A stretch of 12,123 bases of DNA from Solirubrobacterales bacterium (GCA_003134675.1 PLBZ01000013.1:11820-23942); one strand, 5' to 3'. Counted from the first letter of the stretch, positions 1-8,172 are shown. Notes: generated by a model from the letters alone, not told the origin. Translations and numbers: made by a program.

Positions 1-1110
1 GGCGAGCTCGTCGAACATGCCCAGCGCCAGCGCGGCGACATGGTTGGTGTGGGCGGCATCGACGTCGTAACGGGCGGCGAGGTTCATGACGCTGGTGCGC
101 CGGAGGTTCTCGAACAGGGGCTGATGATCGGGTGCCCGCGCGCCCAGCAGCCGCTCGAAGAACACTCCCTCACGTAGCCCGGCCTCGGTGGTCTCCAGGC
201 CATCGAAGCCGCCGGCCAGGAGCACTCCCTGCACGACGAGCGCCCCGGCGAGGATCAGGTCGGCGCGGGCCGGCTTGATGCCCGGGACCGCGCTGCGCTC
301 CGCGACGGGCAGCGAGGCGAGCCGCTCCACCAGCTCATCGAGGGCCTCCCGCTCGATGACCATGCCCTGCACGCCGTTGGAGGGCAGCCCCGCGGCACGC
401 TGGGCGGCGGTGGCGAGGCTGCGCACGGTCCCGCCGATGCCGACCAGACGCCGGCCGGTGCTGGGCAGCCACGAAGCCTGCTCAAGCTCTGCTGCGACAT
501 GGGCGCGCAGCTCATCGATCTGGCGGCGCTTCGCCGGCCCCTTGCCGGGGAGGAAGCGCTCGGTCATCCGCACCGCGCCGAGGCTCCAGGAGCCAGATTC
601 GCGGGTGAGCCGATCGGTGACCCCCACCAACTGCATCGACCCGCCGCCCAGATCTAGAACGCAACCATCGGTAAGTGTCGTCGAGTTGACTGCCGCCAGA
701 TAGCCATAGTGCGCCTCGGCCTGGCTGCTGAGCACACGTATTGCCAGCCCGCTGCGCTTCTGTGCGAGATCCAGGAACTGTTGTGCGTTCTGGGCGTCGC
801 GAATCGCGCTTGTCGCGACCGCATCGACTGAGCCTTGCGACAGCCCGCTGGCACGGCAGAAGTGAGCAAAGACATCGAGTGTCGCAAGCGCGCGCTCCAT
901 TGGCTTTTGGCCCAGTCTGCCCGTCGCCGCGAGCCCTTCGCCGATGCGCACCGGCTCGTAGATCTCATCGGTGCGCTTCCACCAGCCGTCGGCCGCCATG
1001 AAGACGACGAGCCGGAACGAGTTGGAGCCCAGATCGATCACTGCGAGACGTTCCTGTGGCTGCACCCTCTGAGCGTATTCGCCGCGGCGGAGGGCTCCAG
1101 TGGGCTGCAT
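1..1110 (-). CDS. Ppx/GppA-family exopolyphosphatase / pppGpp phosphohydrolase, C-terminus cut off by the window start
   Basis: The frame is open for 370 codons from an ATG at 1110 down to base 1, with no stop, so the C-terminus lies outside the window. The protein belongs to the ASKHA-fold Ppx/GppA family, which removes terminal phosphate from polyphosphate and/or converts pppGpp to ppGpp in the cytoplasm. Visible landmarks are the first phosphate-binding loop DLGSNSFRLV (about residues 26-35), a conserved Glu near 132 (QAEAHYGYLAAV), the second loop VLDLGGGSMQLV (D153), GIGGT at 224-228, and GLREGVFFERLL near residue 311. The last residues (RYDVDAAHTNHVAALAL) look like the start of the HD-like helical C-terminal domain of long Ppx proteins, so this is probably the two-domain form of about 500 residues. 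The frame is closed by a stop at 1159-1161. ATG 1110 has no good Shine-Dalgarno, and GTG 1065 is an alternative start. It is transcribed away from the GGDEF-EAL gene. Polyphosphate versus pppGpp preference cannot be read from the sequence. Confidence 0.93.
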   Translation of the reverse strand, partial: MQPTGALRRGEYAQRVQPQERLAVIDLGSNSFRLVVFMAADGWWKRTDEIYEPVRIGEGLAATGRLGQKPMERALATLDVFAHFCRASGLSQGSVDAVATSAIRDAQNAQQFLDLAQKRSGLAIRVLSSQAEAHYGYLAAVNSTTLTDGCVLDLGGGSMQLVGVTDRLTRESGSWSLGAVRMTERFLPGKGPAKRRQIDELRAHVAAELEQASWLPSTGRRLVGIGGTVRSLATAAQRAAGLPSNGVQGMVIEREALDELVERLASLPVAERSAVPGIKPARADLILAGALVVQGVLLAGGFDGLETTEAGLREGVFFERLLGARAPDHQPLFENLRRTSVMNLAARYDVDAAHTNHVAALALGMFDELA

Positions 1111-1127
1111 TGCGGTTGCGGGACAGA

Positions 1128-1141
1128 TAGACGCGTGTCTA
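1128..1141. promoter_or_regulatory. Short dyad in the divergent ppx / GGDEF-EAL intergenic region
   Basis: TAGAC-GCGT-GTCTA is a perfect 5-bp inverted repeat around a 4-bp centre, near the 5' part of the roughly 87 bp between the two divergent start codons (1110 and 1198). Its position would suit an operator acting on both genes. The arms are short, so chance is possible. I could not place a convincing -35/-10 pair for either gene. Confidence 0.25.
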
Positions 1142-1197
1142 CTGCGATGGAGTCGAACTTATGGAATGGGTGCCTGCGACCGACCTGTTAACTCAAG

Positions 1198-3081
1198 ATG
1201 ACGAATGAACGACCGAACATCGGAATGGATGCACTCGTCCCGACTCCGCCGTCCGCCCTGATGGAGGAGCCCTCGGAGGATCTTCGCCGTCTCGGCGAGA
1301 CACTCAAGGCGCGAGCGGGAGATGTGATGGACCTGACGGTCGCGCGCACCTCGGACTCGGAAGTGGTCGACGCTGTGGTTCAGGGCAGCTTCGAGCGAAT
1401 CAGCAGGAGCTCCACGATGGCGGTAGCTCGATGGATGGCCGGCGAGGGCATGGAGGTGGCACTCGAGGCCGGTCGGGAAACCTGGGAGATCTTCGGCGAG
1501 CTGGCGGCCCACCGCGCGGCGTCGCTGAACGAGGTGACCAGTCGCTGCTTCTCCTGGCGCAACGTGATGGCTGAGGTGTTGCACGAGAGCGCAGTGCAGC
1601 TGGACGTCTCGCCGGAGGCGCTCTCCCAAGCCCTGAGCATCCTGCAGCTGAGCCTCGAGTTCAGCCTCGTGCGGATGTGCGAGTGCTTTGAGACCGAGCG
1701 CCAGCGAACCGATGAAGAGCTGACGCGGCGCGAGGAGGAGCTGTCCTTCTTGGCGACACACGACGCGCTGACCGGGCTCCCCAACCGCACGTTGATCCTC
1801 GATCGCGTCGAGCAGATGCTCGCGCGCTCGCGTCGCAGCCAGACACCGGTGGCGGCGCTGTTCATCGATCTCGACAACTTCAAGAGCATCAACGACACAC
1901 TCGGCCATGGCGCCGGCGATGAACTCCTGCGAGCGGTCACCGCGCGCCTCAACGGCGTTATACGCGATGCCGACGCGCTGGGACGCCTCGGTGGGGACGA
2001 GTTCGTCGTGATCTCCGAGGAGCTCTCGCTGTCCGCCGGACCCGAGCTCGTCGCCGAGCGCTTGCTCGCTGCGCTCAAGCAACCGTTCAAGCTTGGAGCA
2101 GACAAGGAGACTCATCTGAGCGTGACGGCGAGCATCGGGATCTCAGGAGGAGACCACGCCTCGGCCGAGGAGCTCCTGCGCAACGCCGACATCGCGATGT
2201 ACAGAGCCAAGTGGGATGGCAAGAACCGCTATGTCGTATTCGAGACCGGGATGCAGGACATCCTTCAGAACCGCATGGAACTCGAGATGGACCTGCGTGA
2301 GGCGCTCGAGAAAGACGAGTTCTTTCTCGCCTATCAGCCCACGATCGACCTGAGCGACATGAGCCCCACCGGGGTCGAGGCCCTGATCCGCTGGAAGCAC
2401 CCTGTGCGCGGCGTCGTTCAACCCGATGACTTCATCCCGCTGCTGGAGGAGACGGGGCTGATCGTCGACGTCGGAAAGTGGGTCCTGGAGGAGGCTTGCT
2501 CCCAGGGCGCCGCGTGGCGAGCGGGCGGGTTTCCGATCGGCATGGCCGTCAATGTCTCCGGACGCCAGCTCGACACCGATCAGCTCGTAACCGACATCGA
2601 AGGTGCTCTCACGGAGAGCGGACTGGATCCAGGAGCGCTGACGATCGAGATCACCGAGACGACCCTGATGCGCAACGTCGAGGAAACCGCTCGCCGGCTA
2701 ACCGCGATCAAGAAACTCGGAGTGCGCATCGCGATCGATGACTTCGGTACGGGGTACTCATCGCTGGCTCACCTGCAACGGTTCCCGGTCGACGCATTGA
2801 AGATCGACCGGTCGTTCATCTCGGGGCTGACACACAACGAGGAGGGCGAGACGCTCATGCACACTCTCGTGCAGCTCGGAAAGGCCCTCTCGATCGAGAC
2901 CTTCGCCGAGGGCATCGAGCAGCAGCAAGAGCTCTCCCTGCTCAGAGAACAGGACTGCGACTCAGGACAGGGCTTCCTGTTCGCCCGCCCCCTCGACGTG
3001 GCCGCCACCGAGGCGTTCCTGCGCCAGAACTGGGCTGGGAAGAGCACTCCGGCGTTGGTCCAAGCGCCACAGCACACCTAG
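1198..3081 (+). CDS. GGDEF-EAL protein: diguanylate cyclase / c-di-GMP phosphodiesterase with an unassigned helical N-terminal domain
   Basis: A 627-residue cytoplasmic protein with no visible signal peptide or membrane segment. Residues about 20-165 form an alpha-helical region of unclear family; its helix pattern (VARWMAGEGMEVALEAGRE) reminds me of the N-terminal helical domains of RsbR- or PucR-type regulators, which is only an impression. A charged, probably coiled-coil linker (about 165-183) follows. The GGDEF domain opens with THDALTGLPNR (D189), has FIDLDNFKSIND (first metal Asp about 224), an intact GGDEF at 265-269, and an inhibitory RxxD site at 256-259 at the standard five-residue spacing. 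The EAL domain has EAL at 394-396, N452, E484/E487, the DDFGTGYS pair D514-D515, K535, E571 and Q591, which are the expected metal and catalytic positions. Both activities should therefore be possible, with one perhaps dominating in vivo. ATG 1198 lacks a clear Shine-Dalgarno; ATG 1225 is an alternative. The stop lies 25 bp before the 3' end of an opposing tRNA gene. Confidence 0.95.
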   Translation: MTNERPNIGMDALVPTPPSALMEEPSEDLRRLGETLKARAGDVMDLTVARTSDSEVVDAVVQGSFERISRSSTMAVARWMAGEGMEVALEAGRETWEIFGELAAHRAASLNEVTSRCFSWRNVMAEVLHESAVQLDVSPEALSQALSILQLSLEFSLVRMCECFETERQRTDEELTRREEELSFLATHDALTGLPNRTLILDRVEQMLARSRRSQTPVAALFIDLDNFKSINDTLGHGAGDELLRAVTARLNGVIRDADALGRLGGDEFVVISEELSLSAGPELVAERLLAALKQPFKLGADKETHLSVTASIGISGGDHASAEELLRNADIAMYRAKWDGKNRYVVFETGMQDILQNRMELEMDLREALEKDEFFLAYQPTIDLSDMSPTGVEALIRWKHPVRGVVQPDDFIPLLEETGLIVDVGKWVLEEACSQGAAWRAGGFPIGMAVNVSGRQLDTDQLVTDIEGALTESGLDPGALTIEITETTLMRNVEETARRLTAIKKLGVRIAIDDFGTGYSSLAHLQRFPVDALKIDRSFISGLTHNEEGETLMHTLVQLGKALSIETFAEGIEQQQELSLLREQDCDSGQGFLFARPLDVAATEAFLRQNWAGKSTPALVQAPQHT

Positions 3082-3106
3082 ACAGGTTTGACAGGCAATT
3101 CTCGAG

Positions 3107-3180
3107 TGGGCCCGCCTGGACTCGAACCAGGGACCTACCGATTATGAGTCGGCAGCTCTAACCAACTGAGCTACGGGCCC
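3107..3180 (-). tRNA. tRNA with anticodon CAU (elongator Met, or Ile2 read with lysidine)
   Basis: A full cloverleaf of 74 nt runs on the minus strand. The 7-bp acceptor GGGCCCG/CGGGCCC is perfect. The D-arm is GCTC/GAGC. The anticodon stem is GCCGA/TCGGT with loop CTCATAA, giving anticodon CAU (bases 3146-3144). The variable loop is AGGTC, the T-arm CCTGG-TTCGAGT-CCAGG, and the discriminator A. CCA is not encoded. It is not an initiator, because the acceptor is fully paired at position 1 and the anticodon stem lacks the three G-C pairs. C4-G69 and C5-G68 and the G27-U43 wobble resemble E. coli tRNA-Ile2, a TilS substrate, more than E. coli elongator Met, but this does not settle identity. 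Confidence 0.96.
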
Positions 3181-3217
3181 GCATCGCGCACTCCGGCGGC
3201 GCGACCCGGCAGACGCT

Positions 3218-3234
3218 ACCAGCGGCAGGCTGGT
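3218..3234. repeat. Inverted repeat (6-bp arms) between the CAU tRNA and the SDR gene
   Basis: ACCAGC-GGCAG-GCTGGT is a perfect 6-bp inverted repeat with a 5-nt loop, followed on the plus strand by TTT and 40 bp before the SDR start codon. It could be an operator for the SDR operon. It could also be a weak hairpin that stops plus-strand read-through from the GGDEF-EAL gene after it passes antisense through the tRNA. Only short T-tracts follow, so a strong intrinsic terminator is unlikely. Confidence 0.3.
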
Positions 3235-3274
3235 TTGATAGGACCCGACCCCAATCGAGAAGGGACGGCGGTAC

Positions 3275-3997
3275 ATGGTGAATCGTGCAGCGATTGTCAC
3301 GGGAGCCTCGAGCGGCATCGGCCTGGCCATCGCCAAAGTGCTGGGCGAGGAGGGATTTGCGATCACGATGGCCGCCCGGCGCCCGGAGAAGCTCGAGGGC
3401 GCGGTGGACGGGCTGGCAGCCGAAGGCCTCGAGGTGCACGGCGTGGCGGCGAGCCTTGGCGAGGAGAGCGAGATCCAGAAGGTGGTGTCCGCCCACCGCG
3501 AGCGCTACGGGCGGCTGGACGTGCTCGTCAACAACGCCGGCGTCGGGTTCGGGGCATCCGTCGGGGAGATCCAGACCAAGCACCTCGACATGCAGCTCGC
3601 CGTCAACCTGCGCTCGATCGTCCTCTTCTACCGCGAATGCGTCCCGGATCTCCTCACCGCCGCGGCCGAGCACTCAAGTGCGCTCGTCGTGAACACCTCC
3701 TCGATCTCCGGCAAGTTTGGCCAGGGCTGGCTGTCGGTCTACTCCGCGACCAAGCACGGGGTCGTCGGCTGGACCGAAGCGATGAACAAGGAACTCGCCC
3801 CCCAGGGCATCAAGTCCACGGCGCTGTGCCCCGCGTTCGTCGACACCCCCATGACCGACTTCGCCAAGCAGCACGTCGCTGCCGAGGAGATGATCCAGCC
3901 TCAGGACATCGCAGAGGCCGTACGCTTTCTGCTGAAGCTATCCCCGGCCTGCATCGTCCCCGAGATGATGTTCGTCCGTCCCGGCGACGCCCTGTAG
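3275..3997 (+). CDS. Short-chain dehydrogenase/reductase (SDR), probably NADP(H)-linked
   Basis: A 240-residue classical SDR, the usual length for the family; these Rossmann-fold enzymes oxidise alcohols or reduce carbonyls. Visible features are the dinucleotide-binding loop TGASSGIG (9-16), NNAG (86-89), N111, and the Ser-Tyr-Lys catalytic set in TSSISG (S142/S143) and YSATK (Y156, K160). Arg35-Arg36 at the end of beta-2 (AARRPEKL) favours NADP(H) over NAD(H). Many SDRs carry an Asp after beta-3 that contacts adenine; here the stretch reads VAASLGEE, with Ser instead. An AAGGGA Shine-Dalgarno lies about 12 bases before ATG 3275. This is the first gene of a three-gene operon and ends 4 bp before the LLM oxidoreductase. 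The substrate is unknown; the neighbours suggest a lipid, alcohol or secondary-metabolite precursor. Confidence 0.95.
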   Translation: MVNRAAIVTGASSGIGLAIAKVLGEEGFAITMAARRPEKLEGAVDGLAAEGLEVHGVAASLGEESEIQKVVSAHRERYGRLDVLVNNAGVGFGASVGEIQTKHLDMQLAVNLRSIVLFYRECVPDLLTAAAEHSSALVVNTSSISGKFGQGWLSVYSATKHGVVGWTEAMNKELAPQGIKSTALCPAFVDTPMTDFAKQHVAAEEMIQPQDIAEAVRFLLKLSPACIVPEMMFVRPGDAL

Positions 3998-4001
3998 GGT
4001 C

Positions 4002-5048
4002 ATGGAGATGAAGCTCGGCGTTCACATCGGCTACTGGGGTCTGGGCCTCAGCTCGGAGGATCAGCTGAACATCGTTCAGGAGGCCGAGCGCTTGGGCTAT
4101 GACTCGGTGTGGGCCGCCGAGGCTTATGGCTCGGACACCGCCACCGTGCTCGGCTGGCTGGCAGGTCAGACATCGAGCATTCGGTTGGGCTCGGGGATCT
4201 TCCAGATGCCCGGCCGCTCGGCGGCGATGACCGCGATGACCGCCGCCACGATCGACCAGCTTTCGGGTGGGCGCATGATCCTCGGCATCGGCTCCTCCGG
4301 TCCGCAGGTGGCCGAGGGCTGGCACGGACAGCGGTTCGGCAAGCAGCTCCAGCGCACCCGGGAGTATGTGGCCGTCGTGCGCATGGCGCTCGCGCGCGAA
4401 CGGGTGGAGTTCGAGGGCGAGACGCTCACCCTGCCGCTCCCGGACGGTCCCGGCAAGGCGCTCAAGCTGACGATCGCGCCCGTCCAGGAGAACATCCCGA
4501 TCTATCTCGCAGCGATCGGGCCGAAGAACACGGCGCTCGCCGGGGAGATCGCCGACGGCTGGATCCCGACGCTGTTCTCGCCCGAGCACGTCTCCGAGCT
4601 GCGGCCTCTGCTGCAGGAGGGTGCCGCGCGGTCGGGCAAATCACTCGACGGATTTGACATCGCGCCGACCGTCAACGTGTTCATCACGGACGACCTCGCC
4701 GGCGCGCGCGATGCGATGCGCCCCTTCATCGCCCTCTACGTCGGCGGCATGGGCTCGCGCAAGCAGAACTTCTACAACCAGCTCGTCCAGCGTTACGGCT
4801 TCGAGCGCGAGGCCGCCACCGTTCAGGATCTCTACCTCGAAGGCAAGCGCGAGGAGGCGATGGCCGCGATCCCCGACGCCCTGATCGACACCGTCTCGCT
4901 CTGCGGTCCGTCCGATGTCGTGCGCGAGCGTCTGTCGGTCTACCGAGACGCCGGTGTCGGCACGCTCGGGGTCACCCCGATCGCCTTCACCGCCGCCGAG
5001 CGCCTCACCCAGCTGCGGCTCGTAGCCGAGCTCGCGGCCGCCTCCTGA
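4002..5048 (+). CDS. F420-dependent LLM-class oxidoreductase (Rv3520c-like)
   Basis: A 348-residue luciferase-like TIM-barrel monooxygenase-family protein. The N-terminus MKLGVHIGYWGLG, the AERLGYDSVWAAEAYGSD stretch (about 28-45), GRSAAMTAMTAATIDQLSGG (71-90) and the cofactor-side loop SGGRMILGIGSSGPQ (88-102) match my memory of the coenzyme F420-dependent branch typified by M. tuberculosis Rv3520c, not the FMN-dependent luciferases. Such enzymes use F420/F420H2 for hydride transfer to or from an organic substrate in the cytosol. The start could be ATG 4002 or ATG 4008; the latter leaves the usual MKLGVHIG N-terminus. It begins 4 bp after the SDR stop and ends 4 bp before the glycosyltransferase start, so the three are almost certainly co-transcribed. 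Two redox enzymes side by side suggest consecutive steps on one substrate (inference). Confidence 0.92.
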   Translation: MEMKLGVHIGYWGLGLSSEDQLNIVQEAERLGYDSVWAAEAYGSDTATVLGWLAGQTSSIRLGSGIFQMPGRSAAMTAMTAATIDQLSGGRMILGIGSSGPQVAEGWHGQRFGKQLQRTREYVAVVRMALARERVEFEGETLTLPLPDGPGKALKLTIAPVQENIPIYLAAIGPKNTALAGEIADGWIPTLFSPEHVSELRPLLQEGAARSGKSLDGFDIAPTVNVFITDDLAGARDAMRPFIALYVGGMGSRKQNFYNQLVQRYGFEREAATVQDLYLEGKREEAMAAIPDALIDTVSLCGPSDVVRERLSVYRDAGVGTLGVTPIAFTAAERLTQLRLVAELAAAS

Positions 5049-5052
5049 GGAG

Positions 5053-6261
5053 ATGACCCCGCGGCGGCTGCTGCTGGGCGCCTTCGGCGACCCCGGCCAC
5101 GCCTTCCCGATGATCGCCTTGGGGCGGGCGCTGGCGGCGCGCGGGCACGACGTGACGTTGCAGACGTGGGAGCGCTGGCGTGACTGCGTCGAGGCAGAGG
5201 GTCTGACCTTCGCGGCCGCTCCGGAGTACGCGGTGTTCCCCAACGGAAGGGCGGGCTCTCAACCCCTGGATTTCTATGAGGCTGTGGTTTATGCCACTAA
5301 AGACACGCTGCCGCTGGTCGAAGACCTGAAACCTGATGTCGTCGTAGCGGACATTCTCACCCTTGCCCCCGCGCTTGCGGCCGAGATAGCCGATGTCCCC
5401 CTGGCGACGCTGATCCCCCACGTCTATCCCGAGAGCGAGCCAGGCTTTCCGATCTACTCGCTGGGCGCTCGGCTGCCACGCACGGCTCTCGGCCGCGCGT
5501 TCTGGCACTGGGCTCACCGGCCGGTGCAGAACGGCCTTGAACTGGGTCGCCACCAGCTCAACCACACACGCGAGCAGGTCGGCCTGCCGGCGCTCGACTA
5601 CACCCACGGCGGCACCAGCCGCGAACTGGCGCTCGTCGCCACCTTCCCCCAGCTGGAGTACCCGCGCGCCTGGGGTGGGTGGGGTTCCAATGCCCACGTC
5701 GTCGGGCCGCTCATGTGGGAGCCCCCCGCCGCGGACGTCGAGCTCCCTCCGGGCGATCTCCCGCTCGTGCTCGTCGCCCCGTCGACCGCCCAGGATCCCT
5801 CACACCGGATGCTCCTCGCCGCGCTGCGCGGGCTCGCCTCCGCGCCCGTGCGCGTGCTCGCCACCTGGAACCGTCGCCTCCCCCCTCGCTCTCTGCCGGT
5901 CCCGGCTAACGCCCGCGTCGTCGACTGGGTCTCCTACTCGCGCACGATGCCCCACTGCGACGTCGTCGTCTGCCACGCCGGGCACGGCACGCTCGTACGC
6001 GCGCTCGCCTGCGGCTGCGCCGTCGTAGCCTGTCCCGCGATCGGCGACATGAACGAGAACGCCGCCCGCCTGGCCTGGGCGGGCGCCGGCATCCGCGTCC
6101 CCCAGCGGTTCATCTCCCCCCGGCCTTTGCGCTTGGCGGTCGAACAAGCGTTGGGCGAGCCGTCGATCCGAGCGCGAGCACGTGATTTGGCTCGATGGGC
6201 CGACAGGCACGATGCGGGGACTGCAGCGGCGATACTGGTGGAGCAGCTGGCCGATCAATAA
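5053..6261 (+). CDS. GT-B fold glycosyltransferase, UGT/MGT-like (GT1 family)
   Basis: A 402-residue nucleotide-sugar-dependent glycosyltransferase of the type that decorates small molecules or lipids. The N-terminal acceptor domain begins with beta-1 and the conserved loop LLLGAFGDPGHAFP, then ALAARGHDVTLQTW. The C-terminal donor domain carries CHAGHGTLVRALACGCAVV (from residue 307), the diphosphate-binding signature of GT1/GT28 enzymes, then PAIGDMNENAARL, where GT1 enzymes often have DQxxNA. No signal peptide or membrane segment is visible, so it is probably cytosolic or membrane-peripheral. A GAGGAG sequence directly abuts ATG 5053, which is too close for an ideal Shine-Dalgarno, so translation may depend on coupling to the LLM gene that ends 4 bp upstream. 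The stop at 6259-6261 lies 2 bp from the 3' end of the opposing tRNA-Asn. Donor sugar and acceptor are unknown. Confidence 0.9.
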   Translation: MTPRRLLLGAFGDPGHAFPMIALGRALAARGHDVTLQTWERWRDCVEAEGLTFAAAPEYAVFPNGRAGSQPLDFYEAVVYATKDTLPLVEDLKPDVVVADILTLAPALAAEIADVPLATLIPHVYPESEPGFPIYSLGARLPRTALGRAFWHWAHRPVQNGLELGRHQLNHTREQVGLPALDYTHGGTSRELALVATFPQLEYPRAWGGWGSNAHVVGPLMWEPPAADVELPPGDLPLVLVAPSTAQDPSHRMLLAALRGLASAPVRVLATWNRRLPPRSLPVPANARVVDWVSYSRTMPHCDVVVCHAGHGTLVRALACGCAVVACPAIGDMNENAARLAWAGAGIRVPQRFISPRPLRLAVEQALGEPSIRARARDLARWADRHDAGTAAAILVEQLADQ

Positions 6262-6263
6262 AG

Positions 6264-6336
<73 letters not shown>

Positions 6337-6357
6337 CCGTTCGACGGGGCTACTTTA

Positions 6358-8172
6358 CTAGCCACTCGTCTCCCCGAGCACACGCTCCTGCGCACGGTCG
6401 AATTCGAGCTTGACCTCGCCCCGTTTTACCGCCAGCTCGCTCACCTCGCCGCTCTGCTGTCCACGCGCCTGTTGGATCTGGCGGTCCACACGGGCGAGCT
6501 CGAGCTGTAGGCGCTGCACGTCGAGCATCGCTGGGCGCACCGACCGACCGGAGGCCGTCCAGCGACCTGCTTCCACGACCAGCTCAGCCAGCAGCCCCTT
6601 CAGCTGCGGATCGCCGTCCAATCCATCCTCCAGGCCCGCGGGGTCGGCCATCGGATCGCGCAGATGCCCCGCGGCCAGATGTCTTACAGCCCGCTGCAGC
6701 AGACCGCTGGTGAAATGCTCCCCTACCTCCAGGCTTGCCAACGCCTGCTCGCCCTCCTCCGGGGAAGCGATGCACAACGCCAGAAACGTCCGCTCTGTAT
6801 CTTCCCGGCGCGAGAGGCCGTCGGTGCGAGCGGGGGAAGGATCGGTGGTCGCTGCCATCCTCGACTTCCCCGCCTGGGGCGCAAGCAGCGTCTCCATCAG
6901 GCTCTCTGGCAACGCCAGGCGTCCGGAGACGAGCCTCGTCAACTCCAAGCGCATCGCACTGGGCGCGAGCATCGCAAACACGGGGCGCAGCTCTTGCACC
7001 ATCTTGTCGCGGCCCTCCGGGCTGCCATGGTCGCCACCCGCAAGCGTGCGCTCGACGCGGAAGCGTACGAACGGCACCGCCTCCTCGACCGCCGCGCTGA
7101 TCGCCTCCGCCCCCTCACGCTGCACCAGATCGGCCGGATCGGTTCCCGCCGGAAGTGCCACGACGCGTAATTCCAGCTTGCGCTTCGCCGCCAGCCCCGC
7201 GGACTTCAGCATCGCCTCCTGGCCGGCGCTGTCGGCATCCAGCGCCAGCAGGACCGTCTGAGCCATGCGCGCCAGCTCCCCGACCTGATCGGCGGTCAGC
7301 GCCGTGCCCATCAACCCGACCGTGTTGCGCAGTCCTGCCTGGTGGAGGGCAATCACGTCGGTGTAGCCCTCACACAGGATCGCCTGCCCAGCGCGCGCGG
7401 CATGGGGCCGGGCGAGGTCGGCTCCGTAGAGATGCATGCCCTTGTGGTAGACGTCGTTATCGGACGTGTTCAGGTACTTCGGTTTTTGCTCCTCTCGCAT
7501 CGCTCGCGCGCCGAAGCCCAGCACCCGGCCGCGGACATCGGCCAGGGGAAACATGATCCGCGAGCGGAAGCGATCGTACGGCCTGCCGTTCTCCTTGGAG
7601 CGTTGTGCCAGCCCCGTCGCGTAGAGCTCCTGCTCTGAGAACCCGCCTTGGCGCGACGCGCTCAACACTCGGTCCCACGCGCTGGGCGCGTAGCCGACAC
7701 GGAACTCCCTCAGGATCTCCTCTTCAAGTCCCCGGCCCAGCAGATACTCGCGTGCGCGCTCGGCCTCCTCTGAGTCCCACAGATAGCGCTCGTAGTAGGC
7801 GGTGGTGCGCGCGAGCAGCTCCAGCAGCCGCTCCCGTCGCCGGCGGCGCTCAGCCTCTTGCGGATCCTCCTCCTCGCGCTGCAGCTCGACTCCAAAGCGA
7901 TCCGCCAGCAGCTCGAGCGCACCTTTGAAGTCAACCCCCTCGACCTCCTGCACGAACGTGAACACGTCGCCGGAGGCCTGGCAGCCGAAGCAGTAGTACA
8001 CCTTCTGCCCCGGGTCGATTCCGAACGACGGGCTGCGCTCCTCGTGGAACGGGCACAACCCCTCATACCGAGCCGGACCGGCGCGGCGCAGCTCGGTGCG
8101 CGCCGAGACCAGCTCGACGAAGTCGACCGCGTCGCGCACACGATCCTTGGACTCACGGGTGTAGAGGGCCAC
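6358..8172 (-). CDS. dnaG: DNA primase DnaG
   Basis: A 604-residue bacterial primase that makes RNA primers for DNA replication at the fork with the DnaB helicase. The N-terminal zinc-binding domain has C40-P-F-H43 and C61-F-G-C64, with the usual SPSF and SGDVFTFV blocks. The RNA polymerase domain follows (RFRSRIMFPL, about 201-210; PKYLNTS). Its Toprim metal site is EGYTDVI (E268) and DADSAG (D312, D314), with TDPADLV near 344. The C-terminal region (about 450-604) is helical with a charged coiled-coil-like end, consistent with the helicase-binding domain. The start is GTG 8172, which gives the normal MALYTRESKDRVRDAVDFVE-type beginning; no clear Shine-Dalgarno is seen. The gene begins 10 bp after the dgt stop, so the two are co-transcribed and possibly translationally coupled. 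Confidence 0.98.
   Translation of the reverse strand: MALYTRESKDRVRDAVDFVELVSARTELRRAGPARYEGLCPFHEERSPSFGIDPGQKVYYCFGCQASGDVFTFVQEVEGVDFKGALELLADRFGVELQREEEDPQEAERRRRRERLLELLARTTAYYERYLWDSEEAERAREYLLGRGLEEEILREFRVGYAPSAWDRVLSASRQGGFSEQELYATGLAQRSKENGRPYDRFRSRIMFPLADVRGRVLGFGARAMREEQKPKYLNTSDNDVYHKGMHLYGADLARPHAARAGQAILCEGYTDVIALHQAGLRNTVGLMGTALTADQVGELARMAQTVLLALDADSAGQEAMLKSAGLAAKRKLELRVVALPAGTDPADLVQREGAEAISAAVEEAVPFVRFRVERTLAGGDHGSPEGRDKMVQELRPVFAMLAPSAMRLELTRLVSGRLALPESLMETLLAPQAGKSRMAATTDPSPARTDGLSRREDTERTFLALCIASPEEGEQALASLEVGEHFTSGLLQRAVRHLAAGHLRDPMADPAGLEDGLDGDPQLKGLLAELVVEAGRWTASGRSVRPAMLDVQRLQLELARVDRQIQQARGQQSGEVSELAVKRGEVKLEFDRAQERVLGETSG

Noticed and set aside
188..1001. Several plus- and minus-strand frames of 86-171 codons at the left edge
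   Set aside because: The true frame is the minus-strand Ppx/GppA frame, which has all family motifs across 370 codons. The others are out of frame with it and Ser/Arg-rich.
1116..1143. TTGCGG ... TCTACT as a promoter for the GGDEF-EAL gene
   Set aside because: Only partial matches to both boxes with a 16-bp spacer in GC-rich DNA; too weak to annotate.
1159..2115. 318-codon minus-strand open frame opposite the GGDEF-EAL gene
   Set aside because: It lies wholly antisense to a gene with complete catalytic motifs, has low-complexity charged composition and no recognisable domain. Strong G/C third-position bias produces such frames.
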